A stretch of 64,000 bases of DNA from Desulfoscipio geothermicus (GCA_016841205.1 JAENZP010000012.1:1-64000), one strand, 5' to 3'; shown: positions 53,390 through 63,233, counted from the stretch's first letter. A program made the numbers and translations. Notes: generated by a model from the sequence alone, not told the origin.

Positions 53390-56044
53390 CTACTTCAGAA
53401 TTTCAACGAACCCCCGGGTACCGTTAACACGGATCTTTTGTCCGTCTTGAATAATGCGGGTGGCGTTTTCCACGCCTACCACTGCCGGAATGCCATATTC
53501 CCGTGCTACCACCGCACCGTGGGTCATCAGGCCACCGACTTCAGTCACCAAACCGGACGCCAGGAGGAATAACGGGGTCCAGGCCGGATCGGTGAAAGGC
53601 GCCACCAGGATATCACCCTGTTCCATTATAGCTTCATTCAAATTCAGGACAACCCGGGCCCGGCCCTCGACGATACCCGCCGACACCGGGCTTCCGGGAA
53701 GAGCGCCCGGCGGAACATGAGCTAGCAGTTGGGCGATGATGATTTCCCCCTCACTGGTCATAACCCGTGGAGGAGTAAGTTGCTTATCCTGCCGGTATTT
53801 TTCCTGGCGCTTGGTAATTACATTGCGGTCTAATCGCTGCGTTTCTATCACTGCTTTGATTTCAGGCAATGTCAGCCAATACACTTCTTCCGGATGCTTA
53901 AGGATGCCGGCCGCGGTCAGTCTACCGGCCTCTTGCAAAATAGCTTGTTTAAACATATCCAAATGTTGCACAATAAAATATTTGGGATGTTCCCTGATCC
54001 CGATCAGTGAGCGGTGCACATCAATCAGCCGCTGCATACACTTAGCCTTCACGAGCCCCAAGGGCGTTTGATGCAGGCGCCCCAGCAGCTTTTCAGCAGC
54101 TTGTTCAGCTTGATTTTTGCCGGTAAGAAAATCACGGCGGTGTTGCCCAGGCTTAACACCCTTAATGTGACCCAAAATGGCGGGAACCAACTGGGTCGGA
54201 ACCTCACGCCAGCGCGGGCGGGTTATGTCAATTTCGCCCGTACCCCGCATCCCATAGCGTTCAAAGAATTTTAAAAAAACAGGCAGCACATTATCCCCGC
54301 CGGGAACCGCCTTCAAGTCCTCCCAAAATGTTACATCAACCGCCTGTTTTAGGTATTTAATAACCGCCGGGTGATTGCGCACTGCATCGGCCACATCTCC
54401 AAGCGCCAACCCCATTTTAGTGGTAACATTACCAGGGGGAGATTTACTGATGCCGCCCAATTCGTCAGCGTCACCAAGCCACTTTTGGGACAGGCGCTCA
54501 ATGAGCTTGTAAGTTATAATCGCGGGCCCCATATATTGAGCTGCCCGCGAAGCAAACGCCGGTATTAAGGTGGGCAGCATTTCCTGAATCAGCGCGATTT
54601 TGTCCGCGCCTGGAACTGCCTGCATCTTGTTCTTGTTTTTTTCCACTATTTCCGAGATAAACTGGTTGATATTATCGATAGCCTGGTAATTGTCACGGTA
54701 CAAGATAGTTCCAATCACGGCTAAGACCATGGGAAGAGCTTTTTTTACCAAAACAAAATCCAGCTTTTTGCCGGGCTGCATCGCGGCCTGGAAATCTTCT
54801 CGCCCGGTGAATTCATGCACCGCCCGGCCTATCAACTCATCGACATTAAGCAGCAGTCCGGGCAGGTGCTTCCTTAACTGTGGATACTCAAGCAGCCGGG
54901 TGATATCGAGATACAATCTTCCACCGGCTTCTTGCAGCAAATCGCTCTCTGCCCCCGGCGCATTTTGGCCAAAAGGAACAAGCGACCTGAGTACCGATAT
55001 CCCCAGGGGCTTCATGGCCTCAGTCATCATTTGCACGTGACCGATGGATACGAAAAGGTGGAGTTTATCACCAGCAGCTGCGGGGAGGGGATAAAGAGTA
55101 GTTACGGGCCGGCTCTGCACAATAAATATTTCGTCGCCGGCGAGGCACCACTCGATATCCTGGGGGGAACCGAAGTGTGCTTCGATGCTCCGCCCCATCC
55201 GGGCCAGCCTGACGGCTTGCTCGTCCGATAAAGCTGGGGCAGTCTGCCTCTTGACAGGAAGTTTCACCCGTGCTGTCCCGCCCTCAGGCCGGGCATTAAT
55301 AGCGATCTCTTTCGTGGCGATTTGCTTTATGATTAATTTATCCGATTTTACCTGGTAGAGATCAGCGCTGACTATACCTGACACCAACGCTTCTCCCAGG
55401 CCGAAACTGGCATCAATGGAAACTATTTTTCGATTGCCGGTCACGGGATCAGCAGTAAACATGATCCCCGACACTTCGGGAAAGACCATCCGCTGCACCA
55501 CAACAGCTAGTAATACTTGATCATGGCGGAAGCCGTTCTTTTGGCGATAAGCAATGGCCCGGTCGGTGAACAGAGATGCCCAGCACTTCCGCACACAGTC
55601 AAGAATATTCTGCTCACCCTCAATATTCAAGAAGGTGTCCTGCTGCCCGGCAAAAGATGCCCCCGGAAGGTCCTCCGCCGTAGCGCTGGAGCGAATGGCA
55701 TAGGAATATTGACTGCCGGCCTCCCGCCAGGTCGAGATAATTTCCTGCCGGATGGGGTCGGGAATGTCCAGGTTTTCCAGGTGGATCCGCATCCGCTGTC
55801 CCACTGCCCTAAGCTCTTCCAGTGCTTCGACACCAATCGATGCCAGTGTTTCCAGCAAGGCGGCAAACTCCTGGCTGGTATTCACAAAATCTCTGTAAGC
55901 ACTAGTAGCGACACAAAAACCTGCCGGCACCGCAATCCCGGGAACACGGCATAGTTCGCCCAGATTTGCTCCTTTTCCCCCCACGCTGGCCAAGCTCGAC
56001 CTGTCTAGCTCAGTTAAGCTATACACATAAGCCTGACTCGACAT
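53390..56044 (-). CDS. rifampin phosphotransferase-like enzyme (Rph family)
   Basis: An 884-residue dikinase. The ATP-grasp part (about 1-320) has GGKGANLGEL, FAVRSS-like YAIRSSATAEDLPGASFAGQ (shown in part) and FTADPVTGNRK. The middle domain has QMMTEAMKPLG. The swivelling phosphohistidine domain lies at the C-terminus with LMTHGAVVAREYGIP (His842). PpsA has a further barrel after this domain, absent here; the order matches Rph, which phosphorylates and inactivates rifampin. Whether rifamycins are the real substrate is unknown. It ends 23 bases from the convergent small frame. Confidence 0.85.
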   Translation of the reverse strand: MSSQAYVYSLTELDRSSLASVGGKGANLGELCRVPGIAVPAGFCVATSAYRDFVNTSQEFAALLETLASIGVEALEELRAVGQRMRIHLENLDIPDPIRQEIISTWREAGSQYSYAIRSSATAEDLPGASFAGQQDTFLNIEGEQNILDCVRKCWASLFTDRAIAYRQKNGFRHDQVLLAVVVQRMVFPEVSGIMFTADPVTGNRKIVSIDASFGLGEALVSGIVSADLYQVKSDKLIIKQIATKEIAINARPEGGTARVKLPVKRQTAPALSDEQAVRLARMGRSIEAHFGSPQDIEWCLAGDEIFIVQSRPVTTLYPLPAAAGDKLHLFVSIGHVQMMTEAMKPLGISVLRSLVPFGQNAPGAESDLLQEAGGRLYLDITRLLEYPQLRKHLPGLLLNVDELIGRAVHEFTGREDFQAAMQPGKKLDFVLVKKALPMVLAVIGTILYRDNYQAIDNINQFISEIVEKNKNKMQAVPGADKIALIQEMLPTLIPAFASRAAQYMGPAIITYKLIERLSQKWLGDADELGGISKSPPGNVTTKMGLALGDVADAVRNHPAVIKYLKQAVDVTFWEDLKAVPGGDNVLPVFLKFFERYGMRGTGEIDITRPRWREVPTQLVPAILGHIKGVKPGQHRRDFLTGKNQAEQAAEKLLGRLHQTPLGLVKAKCMQRLIDVHRSLIGIREHPKYFIVQHLDMFKQAILQEAGRLTAAGILKHPEEVYWLTLPEIKAVIETQRLDRNVITKRQEKYRQDKQLTPPRVMTSEGEIIIAQLLAHVPPGALPGSPVSAGIVEGRARVVLNLNEAIMEQGDILVAPFTDPAWTPLFLLASGLVTEVGGLMTHGAVVAREYGIPAVVGVENATRIIQDGQKIRVNGTRGFVEILK

Positions 56045-56080
56045 CTAATGCAGCCCCCCTATCAGGGTTTTATATACACT

Positions 56081-56296
56081 TTACTTTAATAACTCAGATA
56101 CGGGCTTAATAATGACCTCTATGGCTTTGCTTGGGTTGGGCAGTATAATACCCAGCACTTGCGGGATGCTTAGGGCCATACCTATAAATAGGTAAATGGA
56201 AAAAGCAACCAAATCTCGCCACATTTTCTGCTTGATTAGCCCGGGCACTTCAAATAAAATAATTCCAATGAAAGCTATGATTAACAAAACGATCAA
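56081..56296 (-). CDS. small membrane protein in the germinant receptor operon
   Basis: A 71-residue protein with two hydrophobic segments (about 1-18 and 30-53). Its start overlaps the end of the second GerB gene (ATGA), so it belongs to the operon. It may be a small accessory subunit comparable in position to the D subunits seen with other Ger receptors; that parallel is an inference. Confidence 0.7.
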   Translation of the reverse strand: MIVLLIIAFIGIILFEVPGLIKQKMWRDLVAFSIYLFIGMALSIPQVLGIILPNPSKAIEVIIKPVSELLK

Positions 56297-57390
56297 GTTG
56301 CCTCATCCTCACTTTTTTTCCCCTTCCCCTTTGCCAGAGCAACAATTAACAACAGCAGCGGAATCACCACTTCAGGGAGAATCAGGTGATAGGGTAAATG
56401 GGAATAATATTCTACTATATTAATGCCAAAAAGAAAATAAGATGAAGCTCCCATGATCAACCCCGCCGGCAGCACCAGAGGACGGTAATCCTTTAACCCC
56501 ATCCACTGGGCACTGCCTAACACAAATGCATAATAAAACACTCCTATCTTTATAAAACCTCCAAGTATCCATACCATTAGTATAACTGCGTCCAGTCGTT
56601 CCAAAAAATTGGCAATGGAAACCACCCTGACCGCATTGTAAGTGGGATAAAGCCAGTGGTTCGCCAGGTCGGGGCCAAATATAAGCAATGATTCCATTGT
56701 GTTGATCATTAAAATAAAACCACTTAACAGGACAGAGATAACAGCCACCCGGTAGGCTTCCTTGGGCTTGGTTAGGTAAGGAATAATCATGGCCAAAGTT
56801 AATATTTCCCCCAGCCACGCGATGGGCGAAACAGCCCCTTGAGCAATCGAAAGCAAGCCGGTGTCAAAAACCGGCAGCAACCTGGTCAACTTCATATTCG
56901 TAGTGGATAAAAGAAAAGCAATAACCAATAATCCCGTAACAGGTATGAATAATTGGTTAAAACGGCATAAAACCTCCAGGCCGTTGCGGACCGCATAGGC
57001 CGATATAACAATTGCTATAATGATAAAAACTATCATCGGGGTTTCGGGCATCATGGCCGTAACCAGAAAGAAACCAAACTCCCTGCACACTCCGGAGCCT
57101 ATCCGCATAAACGTGTATATGTACAGAAAACCAACGATTTTCCCCAATACCCTTCCTAAAATTTCCTCCGTGTATTCAATAATGGTTTTCCCCGGGAAAC
57201 GAAGGCTCAAACTCACTACCAGCCAGGCGATCAGCAATCCTACCAAGGTAGCCAGAATGAGCGATAGCCAGGCATCCTGTTTGGCGTACTTCAAGGTAAT
57301 GGCGGGAACAATGAGGATGGCCGTAGGCAAAATCATGCTTATCATTAATAAGATAGCCTGCTTGCTGTCGATTTTACCATGTTCCAGCAA
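56293..57390 (-). CDS. gerB: GerAB/ArcD/ProY-family germinant receptor permease, second copy
   Basis: A 365-residue, ten-helix APC-superfamily protein: MLEHGKIDSKQAILLM, YAKQDAWLSL and VRNGLEVLCRFNQLFIPVTG. It closely resembles the other B subunit at 58616-59719 (same opening MLEHGKID and VRNGLEVLCRFNQLF block). B subunits bind germinants such as amino acids. Having two in one operon is unusual. Confidence 0.88.
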   Translation of the reverse strand: MLEHGKIDSKQAILLMISMILPTAILIVPAITLKYAKQDAWLSLILATLVGLLIAWLVVSLSLRFPGKTIIEYTEEILGRVLGKIVGFLYIYTFMRIGSGVCREFGFFLVTAMMPETPMIVFIIIAIVISAYAVRNGLEVLCRFNQLFIPVTGLLVIAFLLSTTNMKLTRLLPVFDTGLLSIAQGAVSPIAWLGEILTLAMIIPYLTKPKEAYRVAVISVLLSGFILMINTMESLLIFGPDLANHWLYPTYNAVRVVSIANFLERLDAVILMVWILGGFIKIGVFYYAFVLGSAQWMGLKDYRPLVLPAGLIMGASSYFLFGINIVEYYSHLPYHLILPEVVIPLLLLIVALAKGKGKKSEDEAT

Positions 57391-57425
57391 ATAACTCTCC
57401 CCTTTGCCTCTCCCGCAATGATGAT

Positions 57426-58619
57426 TTATTTTTCCGGCGAGCCGGCCGGCATGCTTAACAGGCCGATCCCACGCACGTGGGCTTCTACGGCAATATTAAC
57501 ACCGGCCCGGGAGAATTCCTCATCCCAATGGTTTTGCATTTCTCGCCATTCTTTTCTGTACTTCCGGTGGAAAGCGTTGCCAAAGCCAAAGATATCTAAT
57601 CCATACTCAGTCTGGGCCTTCTCCAGGGTAGCGGTGGTTCTCGCTTTGATTTCTTCGCTCATAGCTGTTTCCAGTGCTTTGATCTGCTCGGGTTTAGCTA
57701 AATCTACGCGGCTTTGCTGTTCCACCATGTCCCCTTCCACATAGATGTTAACATTAAACCAGAGATTCTCCCCGTCATATTCCGGCACAATTTTGGTATG
57801 GCTCCGCCTGATCTTAATGGAAACCTCTTTCCCAGGTTCTCCCGGACTAGGCACAATAACCGCGCCCTCCTTGGCCTCACCTTTCAACCAGAGCAAACCC
57901 CTTGTTTCGTGCGCGTCCAGCCACCCAATCAGCTTATCCACTTTTAATACGGCTACACCGGAGAGCTCAACTTTTTTCTGGACCGTAGAATTTTCCCCCT
58001 GTCCTGGCCCGCGCCCCTCCCCAAAATCTTGCACCTCCACTCCAGTAACCACCGGCTGCACCCCTTTACTGGCACGCATTTCGGCATATTCCCAGATCTG
58101 CACGATATAACCGGTTTTCATCCTGGTTAAAAAGCCAGTAGCCTGGGCTGAGGTCTTAGCAAGCATGGGTTGGGCTTGCAGAATATCCCTGGCCTCTCCC
58201 CTTGCCACCATCAACCACATGTTTTCCCTGGGTTCCCCGGTGCGGAGGAAGAAATTGCTGACCATCTCGGTTCCTCTTTTGGCCATTCTTTCCCCAATTA
58301 CCAAAATAATGCTATGATCCCAGTAGATCCTGCGGGGGACTTTCATAGCCAGATATCTTTCGGCATCCTCAATGGTTTCACCCTCTGCCCAGACCACCCA
58401 GGCCGGAGGTTCCTTACCCCCACCGCTTGTGTCTCCACCGGCACTAAAAGCACCGGGGCTGGCTATCTGCACGCTCAGCCGGATCAATCCGTCTTCCGTC
58501 AAATCAACCCCCGTGCCCAGAATAATGGCTTCCTCACCTATTTCGCTGCGGCTCCAACAGCCTCCCAGGAGACCCGACAAAAAAAACAGCAGCAACAGGA
58601 TGGCGATCTTCTTTCTCAA
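57426..58619 (-). CDS. gerC: GerC-family germinant receptor lipoprotein
   Basis: A 397-residue lipoprotein: the signal peptide ends LLGGC, then WSRSEIGEEAIILGTGVD, typical of Ger(x)C. The C-terminal domain (about 220-380) is the conserved GerAC fold. The TTG start overlaps the stop of the preceding B subunit (TTGA), with GGGAGGG upstream. It is the C subunit of the receptor in the spore inner membrane. Confidence 0.93.
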   Translation of the reverse strand: MRKKIAILLLLFFLSGLLGGCWSRSEIGEEAIILGTGVDLTEDGLIRLSVQIASPGAFSAGGDTSGGGKEPPAWVVWAEGETIEDAERYLAMKVPRRIYWDHSIILVIGERMAKRGTEMVSNFFLRTGEPRENMWLMVARGEARDILQAQPMLAKTSAQATGFLTRMKTGYIVQIWEYAEMRASKGVQPVVTGVEVQDFGEGRGPGQGENSTVQKKVELSGVAVLKVDKLIGWLDAHETRGLLWLKGEAKEGAVIVPSPGEPGKEVSIKIRRSHTKIVPEYDGENLWFNVNIYVEGDMVEQQSRVDLAKPEQIKALETAMSEEIKARTTATLEKAQTEYGLDIFGFGNAFHRKYRKEWREMQNHWDEEFSRAGVNIAVEAHVRGIGLLSMPAGSPEK

Positions 58620-59719
58620 CTACTTTGCCCTCCCTTTCCCCTGACCAGGGCGATGATCAGCAAAAGCAGCGGAATCCCCACTTCAAAGACGATCAGCATA
58701 AACGGCACTTGAATTTGGGAAATATAATATATCATGTCTACGATATTTTCTCCATGCATAAAAGAGGAAAAACTCACCAGGATCACCCCTACCGGCAGCA
58801 CCAAGGGGCGGTAATCCTTGAGGTTAAGACACTGTGCGCTGCCTAGAACGGCGACATAATAAAACACCCCAACTTTGACAAAACCTCCAAGTACCCAAAA
58901 CGCTACAATAACAGATTCCAGCCGTTCAAGAAAATTGGCAATAGAGATCACCCGAACTGCGTTAAAAGTAGGAAAAATCCAGTGGGCCGCCAGATCGGGG
59001 CCAAAAATTAATAATGCCTCCAGTGTGCTTGCCGTTAAAACAAATCCGTTGAACAACGCAGATAGTATGGCGATCCGTTGGGCTTCCTCCGGCTTGTTGA
59101 GGTAAGGAATAATCATGGCCAAGAGTACAATCTCCCCCATCAGCATGGTAGGCATGACGGTTCCCTTAACAATAGGCAGCAAACCGGCATCAAAAACCGG
59201 CAGTAACCTGGCCGGTTTCATTTCTATGGTGGACAGAAAGAAAACAATGGCCAGCAATCCCGTGACAGGTAAGAACAACTGGTTGAAACGGCATAGAACC
59301 TCCAAACCGTTACGGACCGCGTAGGCTGCCACGGCAACCACCGTGATAGAAAAAACCTCTATCGGGGTTTCGGGCATCATGGCCGTAACCAGAAAGAAGC
59401 TAAACTGTCTGACTGCTCCGGAACCTGCATACAAAAAAAATAGCCATATATAAAGTAAGCAAACGATTTTTCCCAGCGTTTTACCTAAAATTTCTTCCGC
59501 ATATTCGCACAGAGTCTTACCCGGGAAGCGGAGGCTCAAGCTTACCACCAGCCAGGCAATTAATAGCACCGCCAAAGTAGCCGCCATGACCGACAGCCAG
59601 GCGTCCTGCCGGGCAGTTCTAACAATACCGGCGGGAATGGTGAGGATAGCCGTGGGCAGAACCACGCTGAGCATCAAAAATATAGCCTGTTTACCATCAA
59701 TTTTGCCATGTTCGAGCAT
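58616..59719 (-). CDS. gerB: GerAB/ArcD/ProY-family germinant receptor permease, first copy
   Basis: A 367-residue, ten-helix permease. The frame opens with GTG 59728 inside AGAGGTGA, so ATG 59719 is the likely start (MLEHGKIDGKQAIFLML). The B subunit of Ger receptors senses the germinant. Its stop overlaps the start of gerC. Confidence 0.92.
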   Translation of the reverse strand: MLEHGKIDGKQAIFLMLSVVLPTAILTIPAGIVRTARQDAWLSVMAATLAVLLIAWLVVSLSLRFPGKTLCEYAEEILGKTLGKIVCLLYIWLFFLYAGSGAVRQFSFFLVTAMMPETPIEVFSITVVAVAAYAVRNGLEVLCRFNQLFLPVTGLLAIVFFLSTIEMKPARLLPVFDAGLLPIVKGTVMPTMLMGEIVLLAMIIPYLNKPEEAQRIAILSALFNGFVLTASTLEALLIFGPDLAAHWIFPTFNAVRVISIANFLERLESVIVAFWVLGGFVKVGVFYYVAVLGSAQCLNLKDYRPLVLPVGVILVSFSSFMHGENIVDMIYYISQIQVPFMLIVFEVGIPLLLLIIALVRGKGGQSS

Positions 59720-59731
59720 AGCGCTCACCTC

Positions 59732-61372
59732 TTAACCTTTCCGCCGGGATGGCGGCGGGGACGGCTTCAGCCCTTGTGCCAGCCGCTTTTGGTTCTGTCT
59801 GGCGATCAGCCGGGGACGGTAAAACATGGCCCACCAGGGCGCCCGGATTAGCGTATCGGTCAGGTTAACGCCGGTGATGGGAACCAACGGAGACAGGTAA
59901 GGAACCCCAAAGGAACGCAGCGTGCACAGGTGGATCCCTATAACCGCCAGCCCGCTGATCAGCCCGAAAAGGCCCAGGAAGGCCGACAAAAACATAATAA
60001 GAAACCTCAATAAGCGCAAAGAAGCACTGAGGTTGTATGCTATCACAAAGGACGCAATGCCGGTACCGGCCACTACAATGACAGTGGCAGCCGCCACTAA
60101 ACCCGCCCGCACGGCAGCCTCCCCGATAACCAGGGCCCCCACAATGCTCACTGCCTGACCGATGGGACGCGGCAGGCGGATCCCGGCTTCCCGCAAAATT
60201 TCAAACGTTACTTCCATAAGCAGCACCTCGATAATGACCGGGTACGGGACCGATTCATGCTGGGCAGCGATACTCAGCAAGAGGGCGGTGGGGAGCAGCT
60301 CATGGTGAAAGGCGAGTACCGCAATATACAGCCCGGGCAGAGTCAGTGTAATAATCATGGCCAGAAACCGGAGCAGCCTAATTGCCGAGGAGAATAAAAA
60401 GCGATGGTAATAATCCTCAGTGGCTTGGAGAAACTCCACAAACAGGGTGGGCACGCTGAGGACAAAAGGGGTCCCGTCCACCAGAATGGCTACCCGCCCT
60501 TCCAGCAGCATTGCCGCCACTCGGTCCGGTCTTTCCGAATGGTTAATGGTAGGGAAAAAGCTCCAAGGGCTATCCTCAATTAGTTCCTCAATGTAACCGC
60601 TTTCCAGAATGCCGTCAATTTCGATTCGTTCCAGCCGGCTCTTTACTTCCGCCACCAGCTTTTCGTTGACGATGCCCTTGATATATATAATAGCGATGTC
60701 AGTGTCGGTAACCTCGCCCAGCCGCAAGGCTTCAACTTTCAAATTGGGGCTTTTTATTTTACGCCGGATGAGCGCTGTATTGACCCGCAAGGACTCCACG
60801 AAAGCTTCCCGCGGTCCCCGCACCGTAGTTTCCGCTTCCGGTTCGGTAATGCTGCGCATTTCCCAGCCTCTGGCCTTGTTTATGATGGCGGTGGCGTGCC
60901 CGTCCACAAGCAATACGGTATCACCCGATAAGATAGAACGGATAATATCCTCAAGTTGTGCGCTTTCATTGATCTGGTGAATGCACAGGCCCCGCTCCCT
61001 GATAAATTCCAGGGCCCGAGCTTTGGTGATCTGCTGACCGGGCACGGACATCGGTACTTCCAAAGCCAGCGCTCGCATGATCTGATCGCTGACCTGGGCA
61101 TTGTCCACTAGGCCGTCAGTATAGATCAGGGCCAATTTGAGCTGTTCATTCTGGGCAAAAACGAATTCCCGGTAAACCACATCACTGCAATTATTTAAAA
61201 TGGATTTTATCTCCCGGAGGTTGGTTTCCAGGTCCGGGGTTAAAACTTGTTTTTTAGAGGATCCGCCGGATGTGACAGTTTGATCAGGTTTATTGGTTGG
61301 GCGCTCGTCCCGACTTTGGCTTTTACCCCGGCTCATCATACCGGCTCTGCGTGGCTTAATGAATTTGAGCAT
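59732..61372 (-). CDS. gerA: GerA-family germinant receptor A subunit
   Basis: A 546-residue GerAA-type protein. A cytoplasmic, Ser/Lys-rich N-terminal region and soluble domain (about 50-310) are followed by about five membrane helices (about 335-510; PYPVIIEVLLMEVTFEILRE marks the family in part). The A subunit forms the channel core. AAGGA precedes the ATG. First gene of the A-B-C-B'-small protein operon. Confidence 0.93.
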   Translation of the reverse strand: MLKFIKPRRAGMMSRGKSQSRDERPTNKPDQTVTSGGSSKKQVLTPDLETNLREIKSILNNCSDVVYREFVFAQNEQLKLALIYTDGLVDNAQVSDQIMRALALEVPMSVPGQQITKARALEFIRERGLCIHQINESAQLEDIIRSILSGDTVLLVDGHATAIINKARGWEMRSITEPEAETTVRGPREAFVESLRVNTALIRRKIKSPNLKVEALRLGEVTDTDIAIIYIKGIVNEKLVAEVKSRLERIEIDGILESGYIEELIEDSPWSFFPTINHSERPDRVAAMLLEGRVAILVDGTPFVLSVPTLFVEFLQATEDYYHRFLFSSAIRLLRFLAMIITLTLPGLYIAVLAFHHELLPTALLLSIAAQHESVPYPVIIEVLLMEVTFEILREAGIRLPRPIGQAVSIVGALVIGEAAVRAGLVAAATVIVVAGTGIASFVIAYNLSASLRLLRFLIMFLSAFLGLFGLISGLAVIGIHLCTLRSFGVPYLSPLVPITGVNLTDTLIRAPWWAMFYRPRLIARQNQKRLAQGLKPSPPPSRRKG

Positions 61373-61406
61373 TTTCCCATCCTTGCTTTGGAGTAACTTT
61401 ATTGGG

Positions 61407-61436
61407 TATTATTTGCCAAGGTGGTGTTTCTTATGC
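61407..61436 (-). promoter_or_regulatory. possible sigma-G promoter of the ger operon
   Basis: On the minus strand GCATA (61436-61432), an 18-base spacer and AATAATA (61413-61407). This matches the forespore sigma-G consensus except for one base in the -10, and it lies about 35 bases upstream of gerA. The element is short, so it is only a candidate. Confidence 0.35.
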
Positions 61437-61516
61437 AATACGGGATGTTCATGGCAACACCTTAGTAAACCTAGAATGGGAAAAAGAACACTTGCTCATC
61501 TCGATATATGCTACGC

Positions 61517-61544
61517 ACAAAAAAACCCACGCTTATGGCGTGGG
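61517..61544 (-). terminator. terminator of the cobalt transporter operon
   Basis: CCCACGC and GCGTGGG flank a five-base loop and are followed on the minus strand by seven T residues. Confidence 0.9.
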
Positions 61545-61573
61545 CACTGGTTTGAAGGAACCTGTTGCAAAGC

Positions 61574-62335
61574 TTATTTTGCTTTTTTTGTTCCACAGAC
61601 CGGACAACCCTGTAAACAGAGGGGCATTTCTAACCCGCACTTTTCCATCAATTCCTCATTAGCTAGAATTTCTCCTGTCGGCCCATCGATGATTACCTTC
61701 CCATCCTGTATTATAATTGTCCTTTCGCAAAGCTCCAGAACCATGTCCAAATCATGAGATGCTATGATTTTTGTATGAGTAAAGCACCGAAGCAGCGATA
61801 TCAACCGCCGTCTTGATTTTGGGTCCAGGGAGGATGAGGGTTCATCCATCACAAGAATATCAGGTTTCATAGCTAAAACTGTGGCAATAGCTGCTGCACG
61901 CTTTTCTCCACCTGAAAGCTTATAGGATAACCTGTCCATCAAGTGGAGAATTCCTACCGTCTCAAGTGCACTCCTTACCCTCTTTTCAACTTCTTCCTCA
62001 GGTAATTTATAGTTACGCGGCCCAAAGGCTACATCATCATAAACAGTGGTCATAAACAACTGGTCATCCGGATCCTGAAATACCATCCCCACACTTTGCC
62101 GTATCAGCGGTAATGTTTTCTTGATGACCGGTACTTCGCCAACCGCAATTTCTCCTTCATCCGGGAATAAAACACCGACCAGGTGCATCAACAATGTCGA
62201 CTTGCCGGCACCATTAGCACCTACGATACCCACAGACTCGCCATGCAATATTTGGAAGTTAACGCCATTTAGCGCCTGTCGCCCACCCGGATACGAATAT
62301 TTTAAATTGTTTACCTGGATAATATGGTGACTCAT
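61574..62335 (-). CDS. cbiO: cobalt ECF transporter ATPase
   Basis: A 253-residue ABC ATPase of the energy-coupling-factor group: GANGAGKSTL at 39-48, FQDPDDQLF, LSGGEKRAAAIA and LVMDEPSSSLD. ATG 62335 follows GGAG by 7 bases and overlaps the cbiQ stop (ATGA); the long frame to 62413 is inside cbiQ. It drives cobalt uptake with CbiQ and CbiM. Confidence 0.92.
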   Translation of the reverse strand: MSHHIIQVNNLKYSYPGGRQALNGVNFQILHGESVGIVGANGAGKSTLLMHLVGVLFPDEGEIAVGEVPVIKKTLPLIRQSVGMVFQDPDDQLFMTTVYDDVAFGPRNYKLPEEEVEKRVRSALETVGILHLMDRLSYKLSGGEKRAAAIATVLAMKPDILVMDEPSSSLDPKSRRRLISLLRCFTHTKIIASHDLDMVLELCERTIIIQDGKVIIDGPTGEILANEELMEKCGLEMPLCLQGCPVCGTKKAK

Positions 62336-63156
62336 TTTACCACTCCTGTAATTAATGAACCTATCGCAGTCGGAATATTGAAAAATCGTACCAGCACAAA
62401 GTATAAGCCCCACCCGGTAAAATACAAAATATCTTCAATCCTGATTTTTGATGTATTACCGGCATGATACTCGCCTGCAAATCCCCTGCAGCACATGGAA
62501 TGATAAACACGCTGGGCTCTTTCCATTGTTCTGAGCAGCAAATGTCCTGTTAACGAACCCCAATCACTAAAGCTGACGCCTTTTTCACGCCGGGAACGCA
62601 GTGCATACGCTCGTACCGTGCGGCCAACTTCCTCAATTAGCACAGAGATATACCTGTAGGTTAGAAGAAGCTGTAATATAAATATCCTGGGCACCCTCAG
62701 CATACCAAGCACCGCCGCAATCCTTGTCATTCCCGTGGTAGCGATCAGGACCAGGGCTGCCAGTATCGTTAAAACACCTTTCAGGAGGATGGCTAAAAAC
62801 GATATCCAGCCTCCTGAAAGCTGAATCCAGGGCAGTACAACCATTGGGCTGCGATCAAACAACGGGTTAAATAACCCTATCCCAATAATCAATGGTAAAA
62901 CTATAAGCATCCTTTTGAGAAGTGGAACCAGGGGAAGATCCGCCAGTGCTATGACGATAATAGGATAAAATACAAGAGGCAGCAACCCGCTTAATTCGTA
63001 CTTGTTAAAAGATACTATGACGATTAAATAAAGACATGTTGTTAATACCTTCATCAACGGGTGTATATTATGAATAACTGTCCTTTTCTCCGCAAGTTCA
63101 TCAAGGATCCTGATATTATATAATGATGTCATCATGTTTGACATAAAAATTATCAA
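62332..63156 (-). CDS. cbiQ: cobalt ECF transporter T component
   Basis: A 274-residue membrane protein linking the ATPase to the cobalt-binding component: IHNIHPLMKVLTT and the TLR/ALR motif YALRSRREKG with RTMERAQRVYHSMCCRGF. About five hydrophobic segments. The start is either TTG 63156 after AGGA or ATG 63144. Confidence 0.88.
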   Translation of the reverse strand: MIIFMSNMMTSLYNIRILDELAEKRTVIHNIHPLMKVLTTCLYLIVIVSFNKYELSGLLPLVFYPIIVIALADLPLVPLLKRMLIVLPLIIGIGLFNPLFDRSPMVVLPWIQLSGGWISFLAILLKGVLTILAALVLIATTGMTRIAAVLGMLRVPRIFILQLLLTYRYISVLIEEVGRTVRAYALRSRREKGVSFSDWGSLTGHLLLRTMERAQRVYHSMCCRGFAGEYHAGNTSKIRIEDILYFTGWGLYFVLVRFFNIPTAIGSLITGVVK

Positions 63157-63203
63157 TCCTGTCCTGAAAATACCCTGACATAATATTTATTGAATAATAA
63201 AAT

Positions 63204-63224
63204 GGCGGGGCTTAAAGTCCCGCC
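63204..63224 (-). terminator. hairpin between cbiM and cbiQ
   Basis: GGCGGG and CCCGCC flank a short imperfect loop; on the minus strand it is followed by ATTTTATT. It could attenuate transcription inside the operon. Confidence 0.45.
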
Positions 63225-63233
63225 TCGTATCCC

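Noticed and set aside
53390-56044. Phosphoenolpyruvate synthase
   Set aside because: The phosphohistidine domain is at the very C-terminus and the PEP-binding barrel is missing.
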